From Streptomyces sp. NBC_00306 (GTDB lineage: Bacteria; Actinomycetota; Actinomycetes; Streptomycetales; Streptomycetaceae), in contig NZ_CP108032.1 in NCBI RefSeq assembly GCF_036169555.1, positions 5,766,001 to 5,830,000 of the forward strand: DNA of 64,000 bases, read 5' to 3'. This document shows positions 8,778 to 17,072 of this stretch, in pieces (positions within the stretch are counted from its first letter, which is position 1; the number at the start of each line of letters is the position of its first letter). The notes below the pieces were generated by a model. That model made no database searches and was not told where the DNA came from. It saw only the letters and a list, made by a program, of their open reading frames with translations. The position numbers and the translations under genes were made by a program.

Positions 8778-10361
8778 ATGACCGTTTTGGACGAGACCGC
8801 CAGTGAGCCGAGCGACGCCCGCGGACGCGTGGCCGAGCTGCACGATCTGCGCGACCGTGCGCGGCGCGGGCCCAGTGACCGCGCCACCGAGGCGCAGCAC
8901 GCCAAGGGCAAGCTGACCGCCCGTGAGCGCATCGCGCTGCTGCTGGACGAGGGCTCGTTCAAGGAGGTCGAGCAGCTGCGCCGGCACCGGGCGACCGGGT
9001 TCGGCCTGGAGGCGAAGAAGCCGTACACCGACGGTGTCATCACCGGCTGGGGCACGGTCGAGGGCCGCACGGTCTTCGTCTACGCGCACGACTTCCGGAT
9101 CTTCGGCGGCGCGCTGGGCGAGGCCCACGCCACCAAGATCCACAAGATCATGGACATGGCCATCTCGGCCGGTGCCCCCCTGGTCTCCCTCAACGACGGC
9201 GCCGGCGCCCGTATCCAGGAGGGCGTCTCCGCCCTCGCCGGCTACGGCGGCATCTTCCAGCGCAACACCCGCGCCTCCGGTGTCATCCCGCAGATCTCGG
9301 TGATGCTCGGCCCGTGCGCCGGTGGCGCGGCGTACTCGCCCGCGCTGACGGACTTCGTGTTCATGGTCCGCGAGACCTCGCAGATGTTCATCACCGGCCC
9401 GGACGTCGTCAAGGCGGTCACCGGTGAGGAGATCACCCAGAACGGCCTGGGCGGCGCGGACGTCCACGCCGAGACCTCCGGCGTCGCGCACTTCGCGTAC
9501 GACGACGAGGAGACCTGCATCGCCGAGGTGCGCTACCTGCTGGCGATGCTCCCCTCGAACAACCGCGAGAACCCGCCGTCGGTGCCCGCCGAGGACCCGG
9601 CCGACCGTCGCTCCGACGTCCTGCTGGACCTCGTGCCGGCGGACGGCAACCGGCCCTACGACATGCACCAGGTGATCGAGGAGCTCGTCGACGACGGCGA
9701 CTACCTGGAGATCCACGAGCGCTGGGCCCGCAACATCATCTGCGCACTGGCCCGTCTCGACGGCCAGGTGGTCGGCATCGTCGCCAACCAGCCGCAGTCC
9801 CTGGCCGGTGTCCTGGACATCGAGGCCTCCGAGAAGGCGGCGCGCTTCGTCCAGATGTGCGACGCGTTCAACATCCCGATCATCACTCTTCTGGACGTGC
9901 CCGGCTTCCTGCCCGGCGTCGACCAGGAGCACGGTGGAATCATCCGGCACGGAGCGAAGCTCCTGTACGCGTACTGCAACGCCACCGTGCCGAGGATCTC
10001 GCTGATCCTGCGCAAGGCGTACGGCGGTGCCTACATCGTGATGGATTCCCAGTCCATCGGTGCGGACCTCACCTACGCCTGGCCCACCAACGAGATCGCG
10101 GTGATGGGCGCCGAAGGTGCCGCCAACGTCATCTTCCGCAAGCAGATCGCGGAGGCCGAGGACCCCGAGGCCATGCGGACGCGCATGGTCAAGGAGTACA
10201 AGGCCGAGCTCATGCACCCCTACTACGCGGCGGAGCGCGGACTGGTCGACGACGTCATCGACCCGGCCGAGACCCGTGAGGTGCTGATCGCATCTCTGGC
10301 CATGCTCCGCAACAAGCACGCCGACCTGCCGTCCCGCAAGCACGGCAACCCCCCGCAGTAA
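8778..10361 (+). CDS. accB: Acyl-CoA carboxylase carboxyltransferase (beta) subunit AccB
   Basis: The product is 527 residues, the usual length of Streptomyces AccB/PccB. Two crotonase-type carboxyltransferase halves are visible (LNDGAGARIQEGVSAL and GPCAGGAAYSPALTD in the N half; DVPGFLPGVDQEHGGIIRHGAKLLYAY and KAYGGAYIVMDS in the C half). It moves CO2 from biotinylated AccA to acetyl- or propionyl-CoA, making malonyl- or methylmalonyl-CoA for fatty acids and polyketides. The specificity residue at codon 10035-10037 is Ile420, the AccB type that takes both substrates; PccB has Asp there. accE follows 30 bases downstream, supporting the AccB-AccE assignment. ATG start. Confidence 0.95.
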   Translation: MTVLDETASEPSDARGRVAELHDLRDRARRGPSDRATEAQHAKGKLTARERIALLLDEGSFKEVEQLRRHRATGFGLEAKKPYTDGVITGWGTVEGRTVFVYAHDFRIFGGALGEAHATKIHKIMDMAISAGAPLVSLNDGAGARIQEGVSALAGYGGIFQRNTRASGVIPQISVMLGPCAGGAAYSPALTDFVFMVRETSQMFITGPDVVKAVTGEEITQNGLGGADVHAETSGVAHFAYDDEETCIAEVRYLLAMLPSNNRENPPSVPAEDPADRRSDVLLDLVPADGNRPYDMHQVIEELVDDGDYLEIHERWARNIICALARLDGQVVGIVANQPQSLAGVLDIEASEKAARFVQMCDAFNIPIITLLDVPGFLPGVDQEHGGIIRHGAKLLYAYCNATVPRISLILRKAYGGAYIVMDSQSIGADLTYAWPTNEIAVMGAEGAANVIFRKQIAEAEDPEAMRTRMVKEYKAELMHPYYAAERGLVDDVIDPAETREVLIASLAMLRNKHADLPSRKHGNPPQ

Positions 10362-10391
10362 CCCTGCGACGAATCTGGAGCCCCAACAGCC

Positions 10392-10598
10392 ATGAGCACT
10401 CCTGCCGACTCATCGTCCTTGCTCCGCGTCGAGAAGGGTCACGCCGACGCCGAGGAACTGGCCGCGATCACCGCGGTCCTGCTCGCCCGTGCCGCCTCCC
10501 AGCCCGAGGCGCCCGCCCACCGCGGCCGCTCCACGGCCGGCTGGCGCCGCCTGGAGCGCCAGCGCGGCTTCCAGCCCTCCCACAGCTGGCGGGGCTGA
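10392..10598 (+). CDS. accE: Acyl-CoA carboxylase epsilon subunit AccE
   Basis: This 68-residue protein lies 30 bases after accB. Features match actinobacterial epsilon subunits: a short acidic N-terminal part with VEKGHADAEELAAITAVLLARA (residues 13-34) and a basic, Trp/Arg-rich tail (GWRRLERQRGFQPSHSWRG). Epsilon subunits bind the beta hexamer and raise carboxylase activity. The helix around residues 20-35 is the expected interaction surface. Identity rests on size, position and this motif. Confidence 0.9.
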   Translation: MSTPADSSSLLRVEKGHADAEELAAITAVLLARAASQPEAPAHRGRSTAGWRRLERQRGFQPSHSWRG

Positions 10599-10714
10599 CG
10601 CCAGGCTCTCCTGAGGCCTTCTGGGGCCCCTCTCGCCGGTACTCCGGCGGGCGGGGCCCTTCGTCGTGCCGCGCGAAGCGCCGGCGGGCATGCCGCCGCC
10701 GCGGCGGACACACG

Positions 10715-10742
10715 AAAGGCCCCCGCGGTGCGGGGGCCTTTT
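10715..10742. terminator. Bidirectional terminator between accE and cvnD1
   Basis: Perfect 12-bp stem (10715-10726 with 10730-10741) with a GGT loop, flanked by A-run and T-run on opposite sides. It therefore reads as a terminator on both strands for the convergent accBE and cvn1 units. The T-run extends to 10742. Confidence 0.85.
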
Positions 10743-10770
10743 CGACTGGGGACACGAACCGCGGTACCGG

Positions 10771-11352
10771 CTACCGCAGACGCGCCATCAGGGCGTGTTC
10801 GACCAGTGTGATCAGGGCACTCTTGGCGTCTGCGCGGTGGCGGGCGTCGGTGGTGATGATCGGGGTGTCGGGGCCGATCTGGAGTGCTTCGCGGACTTCT
10901 TCGGGGTTGTAGGGCTGGTGTCCGTCGAAGCCGTTGAGGGCGATGACGAAGGGGAGGCCGCTGTTTTCGAAGTAGTCGACGGCGGGGAAGCAGTCGGCGA
11001 GGCGGCGGGTGTCGACGAGGACGACGGCGCCGATGGCGCCGCGTACGAGGTCGTCCCACATGAACCAGAAGCGGTCCTGTCCGGGGGTGCCGAACAGGTA
11101 GAGGATCAGGTCCTGGTCCAGGGTGATGCGGCCGAAGTCCATGGCCACCGTGGTGGTGGTCTTGTCCCCGGTGTGTGTGAGGTCGTCGATGCCGGCCGAG
11201 GCTGAGGTCATGACGGCTTCGGTACGCAGCGGGTTGATCTCCGAGACGGCGCCGACGAACGTGGTCTTGCCCACGCCGAATCCGCCCGCCACCACGATCT
11301 TCGCGCTGGTGGTTGAGCGGGCTGCACCGCCGCTAGAGCTTGCGAAGTCCAC
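10771..11352 (-). CDS. cvnD: Conservon 1 GTPase CvnD
   Basis: Ras-like small GTPase of 193 residues, the fourth conservon component. The P-loop is GGFGVGKTT (about residues 23-31). Switch II is LFGTPGQDRF, where the usual DxxG Asp is Phe-Gly-Thr as in the MglA/CvnD class. ALNGFDG replaces NKxD and TDAR is the late base-binding region. It is thought to switch the signal output of the CvnA-B-C membrane assembly. GTG start overlaps cvnC by 20 bases. The DNA from 10784 to 11313 is identical to the second conservon copy at 15995-16524; only the last residue and synonymous sites at the edges differ. Confidence 0.93.
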   Translation of the reverse strand: MDFASSSGGAARSTTSAKIVVAGGFGVGKTTFVGAVSEINPLRTEAVMTSASAGIDDLTHTGDKTTTTVAMDFGRITLDQDLILYLFGTPGQDRFWFMWDDLVRGAIGAVVLVDTRRLADCFPAVDYFENSGLPFVIALNGFDGHQPYNPEEVREALQIGPDTPIITTDARHRADAKSALITLVEHALMARLR

Positions 11353-11911
11353 TGAGCACCCTTTCGAGCAGTGTCACGTCTGGCTGGCCGCCGGCGGACT
11401 CGTCGCCGCCGGGCTGGTGGATGGCGACAAGTCCGGCCTCCGCCAGGTCGGCGACGAGGATCCGGGCAACGCCGAGGGGAATGGTGAGAAGCGCCGAGAT
11501 CTCCGCGACCGACTTGATCTCGAAGCACAGCCGGCAGATCCGCTGGTGCTCGGGCAACTGCCCTTGCAGCCGGGCGGGATCGGCCGTGGTGGACACCAGC
11601 GCCTCGATGGCGAGCTGGTACCGCGGCCGGGTCCGGCCGCCGGTCATGGCATACGGACGCACCAGCGGGTTGTGCGCGTTCTGGGCAGAACCCGAACCCG
11701 ACGCCGGCTCCTGTGCCCTGCGCGGCTGCACGGGCTGGATGCGCGACGGCGGCTGCTGCTGCTGCCCGTAGGGCGACTGCGGCTGGTGGTAAGGCGGTTG
11801 GGCACCCTGACCACTCGGCGTCGAAGGAAAGTTGAAGCGGTTCTGAGAGTGCTCACCCGGCATCTGGTGAGCACCGCCGTCATAGGGGCGTCCGCCTGGG
11901 GGTGTTGCCAC
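11333..11911 (-). CDS. cvnC: Conservon 1 DUF742 protein CvnC
   Basis: The product is 192 residues. The GTG at 11911 is preceded by GGAGGA at good spacing. The first 80 residues are Gln/Pro/Gly-rich and look disordered (YHQPQSPYGQQQQ). The DUF742 winged-helix-like domain follows: LVRPYAMTGGRTRPRYQLAIEALVSTT, LPEHQRICRLC, KSVAEISALLTIPLGVARILVADLAEAGLVAIH, ending VTLLERVLSGLRKL. The family is a conserved partner of CvnB and CvnD in actinobacterial signal complexes. The second conservon copy lacks the long Gln/Pro leader, so that part is dispensable for the fold. Confidence 0.9.
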   Translation of the reverse strand: MATPPGGRPYDGGAHQMPGEHSQNRFNFPSTPSGQGAQPPYHQPQSPYGQQQQPPSRIQPVQPRRAQEPASGSGSAQNAHNPLVRPYAMTGGRTRPRYQLAIEALVSTTADPARLQGQLPEHQRICRLCFEIKSVAEISALLTIPLGVARILVADLAEAGLVAIHQPGGDESAGGQPDVTLLERVLSGLRKL

Positions 11912-12007
11912 GTTTCCTCCTCCGACTGCCGGTAGCCGGTTCCTGTCCCTGTGGAGCCGCGCCACCGCACCCTATGGTGCGGTGGCGTGAAACGCACTGT
12001 CCGTCTG

Positions 12008-12430
12008 TTAGTTGAGAAGACTGCCCTGGAGCTCCGCACGGAGATCCGGGGTCAGCACGCTGCCGGCCCGGTCCACCAGCAGAGCCATCTCATAGCCCAC
12101 GAGACCGATGTCGGCATCGGGGTGAGCGAGCACCGCCAGCGAGGAGCCGTCGGAGATCGACATGATGAAGAGGAAGCCGCGCTCCATCTCCACGACGGTC
12201 TGGTTGACCGCACCGCCTTCGAAAATCCTCGACGCCCCCGCGGTCAGCGAGGTCAGACCGGAGGCGACCGCCGCCAGCTGATCCGCTCGGTCCCGGGGGA
12301 AACCCTCGGACATCGCCAGCAGGAGTCCGTCGGCGGAGACCACCACGGTGTGGGACACCCCAGGGGTGTTGTCCACGAAGTTGGTGATCAACCAGTTCAG
12401 ATTCTGCGCCGCCTGGCTCATCGGGCTCAC
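12008..12430 (-). CDS. cvnB: Conservon 1 roadblock/LC7 protein CvnB
   Basis: The 140-residue Roadblock/LC7 fold begins SQAAQNLNWLITNFVDNTPGVSHTVVVSADGLLLAMSEG, then QLAAVASGLTSL, VVEMERGFLFIMSISDGSSLAVLA and GLVGYEMALLVDRAG. Roadblock proteins often act as GTPase partners, here for CvnD. Start choice: AGGAG lies 7 bases before GTG 12430 but about 16 bases before the in-frame ATG 12421, so GTG is preferred; many annotations would use the ATG. The start is one base after the cvnA stop, implying translational coupling. Confidence 0.92.
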   Translation of the reverse strand: MSPMSQAAQNLNWLITNFVDNTPGVSHTVVVSADGLLLAMSEGFPRDRADQLAAVASGLTSLTAGASRIFEGGAVNQTVVEMERGFLFIMSISDGSSLAVLAHPDADIGLVGYEMALLVDRAGSVLTPDLRAELQGSLLN

Positions 12431-12431
12431 A

Positions 12432-15400
12432 CTAACGCTCCTGGTTGTAGGTACTGCCCGGGCCGAAGCCCGATCCGTTCGTGTCCGATCCCGCGCTGCG
12501 TCCCTGCTGGACACCGCGCCGCAGGTTGCTCAACCTGCCCCGCACGTCCTCAGGGGCGCGGGAAACCTGGGGGCCCCGCTGCTGGGTCTGCTCCGCGGTG
12601 CCCTCGATGAGGTTCGCCTTGGGCACCCGCCGCGGAAGTCCGGAGGAGGTCACTCCGCCGGCCTTCGGCTCGCGGAGCTTCTCCGCCCGCTGCCAGCGCT
12701 CGTCGTTGGTCGAGCGCCAGTCCGTGGTGTCGACGGTGCCGTTGCTGCCGCCTGCCGACTCGGGCTGACTGTTCTGCGGAGCCTGTCGAGGCTGCTCTGC
12801 GGGCTGCTGCCACTGCTGTTCGGGCTGCTGCTGGGGCTGTGACGGCTGGGGGCCGCCGCGCCGCGGCAGACCGGCGTCGGTCAGCGCGTGGCTGTTGCTC
12901 GGAGAGGGTCCCGGACGGTCGAAGCCTACGCGCTCGGGAGCCGCCGTGGGGGCGCTGGGCGCAGATTCCGATTCCTGCCGGTACTCCGGCTCATAAGCAC
13001 CCTGGTAGGCGCTCTGATCCGGCCACTCGCCCTGGTGGGGCTGGGTGTCGTACTGCCCGTCGTACTGCGGCTCGGAACCCTGCGAAGCCTGGTAACCGGC
13101 TTCCGCATAGCTGGTTTCGGGCTGCTCCTGACGGTCCTGGTGCTCGGGGTAGCCGTTGACCGCGGGGTAGTTGTCGTACCCCTGCTGGGACTGGTCCTGG
13201 GCGTAACCCTGCTCCGGGTAGTCCTGACCGTAGTCGGGGGCGTACTGCTGCTGGCCCTGGGCGTAACCCTGGTCCTGCCCGTAGCCCTGCTCCTGGGAGT
13301 AGTCCTGCTCCTGGCCGTACGGCCGCTCACCGTGTGTTTGCGCCTCCAGCGCCGCACGGCGCTCCTCGCGCATCAGCGAGCGGTTCACCGGGTCGAGCTG
13401 GGCGCCCTCGGGCTCCTCGTAGCGGGAGTCGTCGAAGCCGAGCTCCGCCGCGGTGAGCATGGGAGCGTGCTCGAAGGAGGACTGCTCCGGGATGATCTGG
13501 GAGACCGTGAAGTCGTCCTCGGGCAGGGGCTCGCCACCGCCACCGTGGGTGATGGCGTCCGGGAGCATGACCAGCGAGGTGGTGCCGGCCTGCTCGCCGG
13601 AGGGGCGCAGCTGGACGCGGATGCCGTGCCGGTCGGCGAGGCGGCCGACCACGAAGAGGCCCATGCGCTGCGAGACGGCTGCGTCCACCGTCGGCGGGTT
13701 GGCCAGCTTGTGGTTGATGTCGGCGAAGTCCTCGGCGGTCAGGCCGATGCCCTTGTCGTGGATCTCGATCATGACCCGGCCGTCGGGGAGTCTGGTGGCC
13801 GTCACCCGGACCTTGGTCTGCGGCGAGGAGAACGTGGTGGCGTTCTCCAGCAGCTCGGCCAGCAGGTGCACGAGGTCGGTCACGGACTGGCCGTGGATCT
13901 CCGTCTCGGGCACGCCGGTCAGCTCGATGCGCTCGTAGGACTCCACCTCGGAGGAGGCGGCGCGGAGCACGTCGACCAGCGGGACCGGCTGGTTCCACCG
14001 GCGGCCGGGCTCCTCGCCGGCGAGGACCAGGAGGTTCTCGCCGTTACGGCGCATACGGGTCGCGAGGTGGTCCAGCTTGAAGAGGTTCTCCAGCTGGTCC
14101 GGGTCGGCCTCGTTGTTCTCCAGGTCGGTGATCAGGGTCAGCTGACCCTCGATGAGCGACTGGTTGCGGCGCGACAGGTTGGTGAAGATCGCGTTGACGT
14201 TGCCACGGAGCATGGCCTGCTCGGCGGCGAGCCGGACGGCCTCACGGTGGACCTGGTCGAAGGCGCGGGCGACTTCGCCGATCTCGTCCTGGGTGTCGAT
14301 GGGGATCGGCTGCACCCGGGTGTCGACGCGGCCCGGCTCGGTACGGGAGAGCTGGTCGACCAGCATCGGCAGACGCTGCTCGGCGATGCCGAAGGCGGCG
14401 GTGCGCAGCTGGCGCATCGAGCGGCTCATCTGGCGTGCCATGAGGCCGGCCAGGATGAACGCCGCGAGCAGGGCGATCACGACGATGGCGCCGTTGAGGA
14501 TGGCGTCGCGCTTGGCGTCGTTGGAGATCGTCGCGGCCTCGTTCACGGCCTTGTCGACGAGGTCGTTCTCGATCTCCGTGTAGCCGTCGAACTTGGCGGT
14601 GGCGGCTGCCATCCACGTCCGGGGAGTGACGTCCTTCTTGGCCAGCTCGGAGGGTTCCGCGCCGGTGCCGATCGCGCGGGCCATACCGGTGAAGACGGAT
14701 TTGTCGTTCTCGCCGACGGGCGGCTTGAGGCCGGCGGCGTCGAGCTGCTTCTGCCCGGCGACGGCCTTCGCCGTCATGATCGCCCTGAGCTTGTCCGTGT
14801 CGGCCTGGGTGCCGCCGGAGTTGTACTCGCCGAGCGCGATCTGCTCGAGGTAGTTGTACGAGTTGAACGCCACGGTCTGCTTGGCGAAGATCGTCTTGTT
14901 CTGACTCGGCCGCACCAACAGGTGTGTACCAATGGAACGCTGCAGGGACTCGGCCGCCTTGGCGAGCTGAATGGCGTAGACCGTACGGCCGTAGCTCGTG
15001 ACGTTGCCGGTGCCGAGGCCCAGTTCGTTCGCGAACTCCATCAGCGAGTGCTGGACCTTGACGTAGCCCTCTTCGGTGCCGACCGCGGACTGCGCCTCGA
15101 TCCCGCTGGTGTAGGCGATCTTCCGCAGCCCGGCGAGCGTCGGCTCCTCGTTGCGGAACAGGGCCAGACGGCGTTCCAGGCCCTGCTTCGCCGGCATGTC
15201 CTGGACGGCGACGTCGAACTTCCTCTTCGCCTCGTCCGTCGTGGCGTAGGCGTCCGTCACCTTGCTGTTGTTGCGGGCTTCCGGGGAGGTGGCCGTCAGC
15301 AGCGGCTCGGCGGTCAGGTCGCGCTCGTTGAGCAGTGCCTGGCCGTACTCCGCGGCGGCGCGCACGATGAGGGCCGTCTTCTCGGCGTCCTGGGCCTCGT

Positions 15401-15632
15401 TCCAGGTGTCGATCGAGCTCTTGACCTGGAAACCGCCCATGACCAGGCCCACGAGCACGGGTATGAGGAGAATCGCGTTCAGGCGCGTCGGAACTCGCCA
15501 GTTGCGCGGGGAAAGCCGGCTGGAGCTACCACCGGGCGGCGGCGTGGGCGCCGGCTCGTCCGCAGGCGGCACCACTGTGCGCGGCGGCGGGGTGAAGTTG
15601 CCCCGCGCCTGCTGCTGTGCGGAGCTCGTCAT
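12432..15632 (-). CDS. cvnA: Conservon 1 sensor histidine-kinase-like protein CvnA
   Basis: The product is 1066 residues, from the ATG at 15632 (GAGG 6 bases upstream). Order: cytoplasmic Pro-rich leader, TM1 about 51-70, a nitrate/nitrite-sensor-like helical extracellular domain to about 375, TM2 about 380-400, HAMP, a coiled dimer region with FKLDHLATRMRRNGENL, and HATPase_c (N-box LLAELLENAT about 590, DKGIGL about 626, MGLFVVGRL about 657). The tail (about 700-1000) is a Gln/Tyr/Gly/Glu-rich low-complexity stretch. It ends in a conserved 65-residue block shared with the second CvnA. It presumably gates the CvnB-C-D complex; the ligand is unknown. No response regulator lies nearby. Confidence 0.92.
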   Translation of the reverse strand: MTSSAQQQARGNFTPPPRTVVPPADEPAPTPPPGGSSSRLSPRNWRVPTRLNAILLIPVLVGLVMGGFQVKSSIDTWNEAQDAEKTALIVRAAAEYGQALLNERDLTAEPLLTATSPEARNNSKVTDAYATTDEAKRKFDVAVQDMPAKQGLERRLALFRNEEPTLAGLRKIAYTSGIEAQSAVGTEEGYVKVQHSLMEFANELGLGTGNVTSYGRTVYAIQLAKAAESLQRSIGTHLLVRPSQNKTIFAKQTVAFNSYNYLEQIALGEYNSGGTQADTDKLRAIMTAKAVAGQKQLDAAGLKPPVGENDKSVFTGMARAIGTGAEPSELAKKDVTPRTWMAAATAKFDGYTEIENDLVDKAVNEAATISNDAKRDAILNGAIVVIALLAAFILAGLMARQMSRSMRQLRTAAFGIAEQRLPMLVDQLSRTEPGRVDTRVQPIPIDTQDEIGEVARAFDQVHREAVRLAAEQAMLRGNVNAIFTNLSRRNQSLIEGQLTLITDLENNEADPDQLENLFKLDHLATRMRRNGENLLVLAGEEPGRRWNQPVPLVDVLRAASSEVESYERIELTGVPETEIHGQSVTDLVHLLAELLENATTFSSPQTKVRVTATRLPDGRVMIEIHDKGIGLTAEDFADINHKLANPPTVDAAVSQRMGLFVVGRLADRHGIRVQLRPSGEQAGTTSLVMLPDAITHGGGGEPLPEDDFTVSQIIPEQSSFEHAPMLTAAELGFDDSRYEEPEGAQLDPVNRSLMREERRAALEAQTHGERPYGQEQDYSQEQGYGQDQGYAQGQQQYAPDYGQDYPEQGYAQDQSQQGYDNYPAVNGYPEHQDRQEQPETSYAEAGYQASQGSEPQYDGQYDTQPHQGEWPDQSAYQGAYEPEYRQESESAPSAPTAAPERVGFDRPGPSPSNSHALTDAGLPRRGGPQPSQPQQQPEQQWQQPAEQPRQAPQNSQPESAGGSNGTVDTTDWRSTNDERWQRAEKLREPKAGGVTSSGLPRRVPKANLIEGTAEQTQQRGPQVSRAPEDVRGRLSNLRRGVQQGRSAGSDTNGSGFGPGSTYNQER

Positions 15633-15981
15633 GCTTCGCCTCACTCGACCAACAACCTCTCGGCGTCGGCACCAACGCTGTGCCGTATTTCGTTCGGAGC
15701 CGTACTACTAGGGAGTTCATCGAATTTCAGCATGCGGGGTGGGTCCGTTCCAAACAGTTGGAATCAGCCATTCCGTGTAGTGGCGACCACAGATAAAACG
15801 GGCATAAAGAGCGAGGGGCGTCAAAAGGCGAGGCAAAGTTGAGCGCAGTGGTACCGGCCGAACGCACCGGGTGTCCGGACCGCTGGAATTCTCTGTCGAA
15901 ACGTTATGAACACGGGGGCGGGCCGTGTCAAAGGACACAGCCCGCCCCGTCACAACTACGACAAGTGCCGTATGTCGCCGT
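15633..15981. other. Gap between the two conservons
   Basis: 349 bases without a gene. It holds the terminator of conservon 2 (15912-15950) and, on the minus strand, presumably the promoter of conservon 1. The 15740-15830 part is relatively AT-rich (TAAAACGGGCATAAAGAG region), fitting promoter DNA. I could not fix a -35/-10 pair with confidence. Confidence 0.5.
15912..15950 (-). terminator. Terminator of conservon 2
   Basis: Inverted repeat of about 17 bp (15912-15930 with 15933-15950) with one mismatch and one bulged G, and a short A-rich loop. It lies 32 bases beyond the cvnD stop on the minus strand. Confidence 0.65.
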
Positions 15982-16563
15982 CTACTTGAGCCGGGCCATC
16001 AGGGCGTGTTCGACCAGTGTGATCAGGGCACTCTTGGCGTCTGCGCGGTGGCGGGCGTCGGTGGTGATGATCGGGGTGTCGGGGCCGATCTGGAGTGCTT
16101 CGCGGACTTCTTCGGGGTTGTAGGGCTGGTGTCCGTCGAAGCCGTTGAGGGCGATGACGAAGGGGAGGCCGCTGTTTTCGAAGTAGTCGACGGCGGGGAA
16201 GCAGTCGGCGAGGCGGCGGGTGTCGACGAGGACGACGGCGCCGATGGCGCCGCGTACGAGGTCGTCCCACATGAACCAGAAGCGGTCCTGTCCGGGGGTG
16301 CCGAACAGGTAGAGGATCAGGTCCTGGTCCAGGGTGATGCGGCCGAAGTCCATGGCCACCGTGGTGGTGGTCTTGTCCCCGGTGTGTGTGAGGTCGTCGA
16401 TGCCGGCCGAGGCTGAGGTCATGACGGCTTCGGTACGCAGCGGGTTGATCTCCGAGACGGCGCCGACGAACGTGGTCTTGCCCACGCCGAATCCGCCCGC
16501 CACCACGATCTTCGCGCTGGTGGTCGATCGGGCCGCACCGCCGCTAGAGCTTGCGAAGTCCAC
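15982..16563 (-). CDS. cvnD: Conservon 2 GTPase CvnD (near-identical paralog)
   Basis: The 193-residue protein differs from the conservon 1 CvnD only at the last residue (Lys instead of Arg). P-loop GGFGVGKTT and switch region LFGTPGQDRF are the same. The DNA is identical over 530 bases (15995-16524), including synonymous sites, whereas the flanking cvnC and cvnA genes differ widely. This points to recent gene conversion or strong exchange. The GTG start overlaps cvnC by 20 bases as in copy 1. The two sensors may therefore feed one shared GTPase pool. Confidence 0.93.
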   Translation of the reverse strand: MDFASSSGGAARSTTSAKIVVAGGFGVGKTTFVGAVSEINPLRTEAVMTSASAGIDDLTHTGDKTTTTVAMDFGRITLDQDLILYLFGTPGQDRFWFMWDDLVRGAIGAVVLVDTRRLADCFPAVDYFENSGLPFVIALNGFDGHQPYNPEEVREALQIGPDTPIITTDARHRADAKSALITLVEHALMARLK

Positions 16564-16948
16564 TGAGCACCCTTTCGAGCAGTGTCACATCCGGCGTGCC
16601 GCCGGCCTCTCCGTTGCCCGGCTGGTGGATCGCCACCATGCCCGCCTCCGCCAGGTCCGCCACCAGAATCCGGGCGACACCGAGCGGCATGGACAGCAGT
16701 GCCGACACCTCGGCCACCGACTTGACCTCACGGCAGAGGTGGCAGATCCGCTGGTGCTCGGGAAGCAGCCCGGCAAGGAGCGCCGGATCGGCCGTGGTGC
16801 TCACCAGCGCCTCGATGGCGAGCTGGTAACGCGGCCGGGTCCGGCCGCCGGTCATCGCATACGGACGTACCAGCGGCTGGTCGCCCTCCAGTCCGTAGGC
16901 GTCTGCCGACGCTCCGTACGGATCGTGAGAGGCGGTTGGCGGGGTCAT
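16544..16948 (-). CDS. cvnC: Conservon 2 DUF742 protein CvnC
   Basis: DUF742 protein of 134 residues: LVRPYAMTGGRTRPRYQLAIEALVSTTADP, LPEHQRICHLC, SVAEVSALLSMPLGVARILVADLAEAGMVAIH, ending ERVLSGLRKL. The N-terminal leader is only about 25 residues, without the Gln/Pro extension of copy 1. ATG start with GGAGG about 4 bases upstream. Overlaps cvnD by 20 bases and follows cvnB by 124 bases, with a G-rich gap. Role as for the conservon 1 copy. Confidence 0.9.
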   Translation of the reverse strand: MTPPTASHDPYGASADAYGLEGDQPLVRPYAMTGGRTRPRYQLAIEALVSTTADPALLAGLLPEHQRICHLCREVKSVAEVSALLSMPLGVARILVADLAEAGMVAIHQPGNGEAGGTPDVTLLERVLSGLRKL

Positions 16949-17072
16949 GAGTCCTCCGGGCGGGACAGCAAGTGGTCGGCGTGCCGTCTGAGTGGGCCGG
17001 TGGGGGGCAAAAGAGCGACCTGACGGGTTGGTGCGTTGGCGCTTGCCTGCGGAGCCGTGTGTGGGGCACGGC

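Noticed and set aside
12888..15842. 984-codon open frame antisense to cvnA of conservon 1
   Set aside because: It runs opposite a gene with clear domains; long antisense frames are expected at this GC content. Composition is Leu/Val/Gly/Arg/Asp-biased without motifs.
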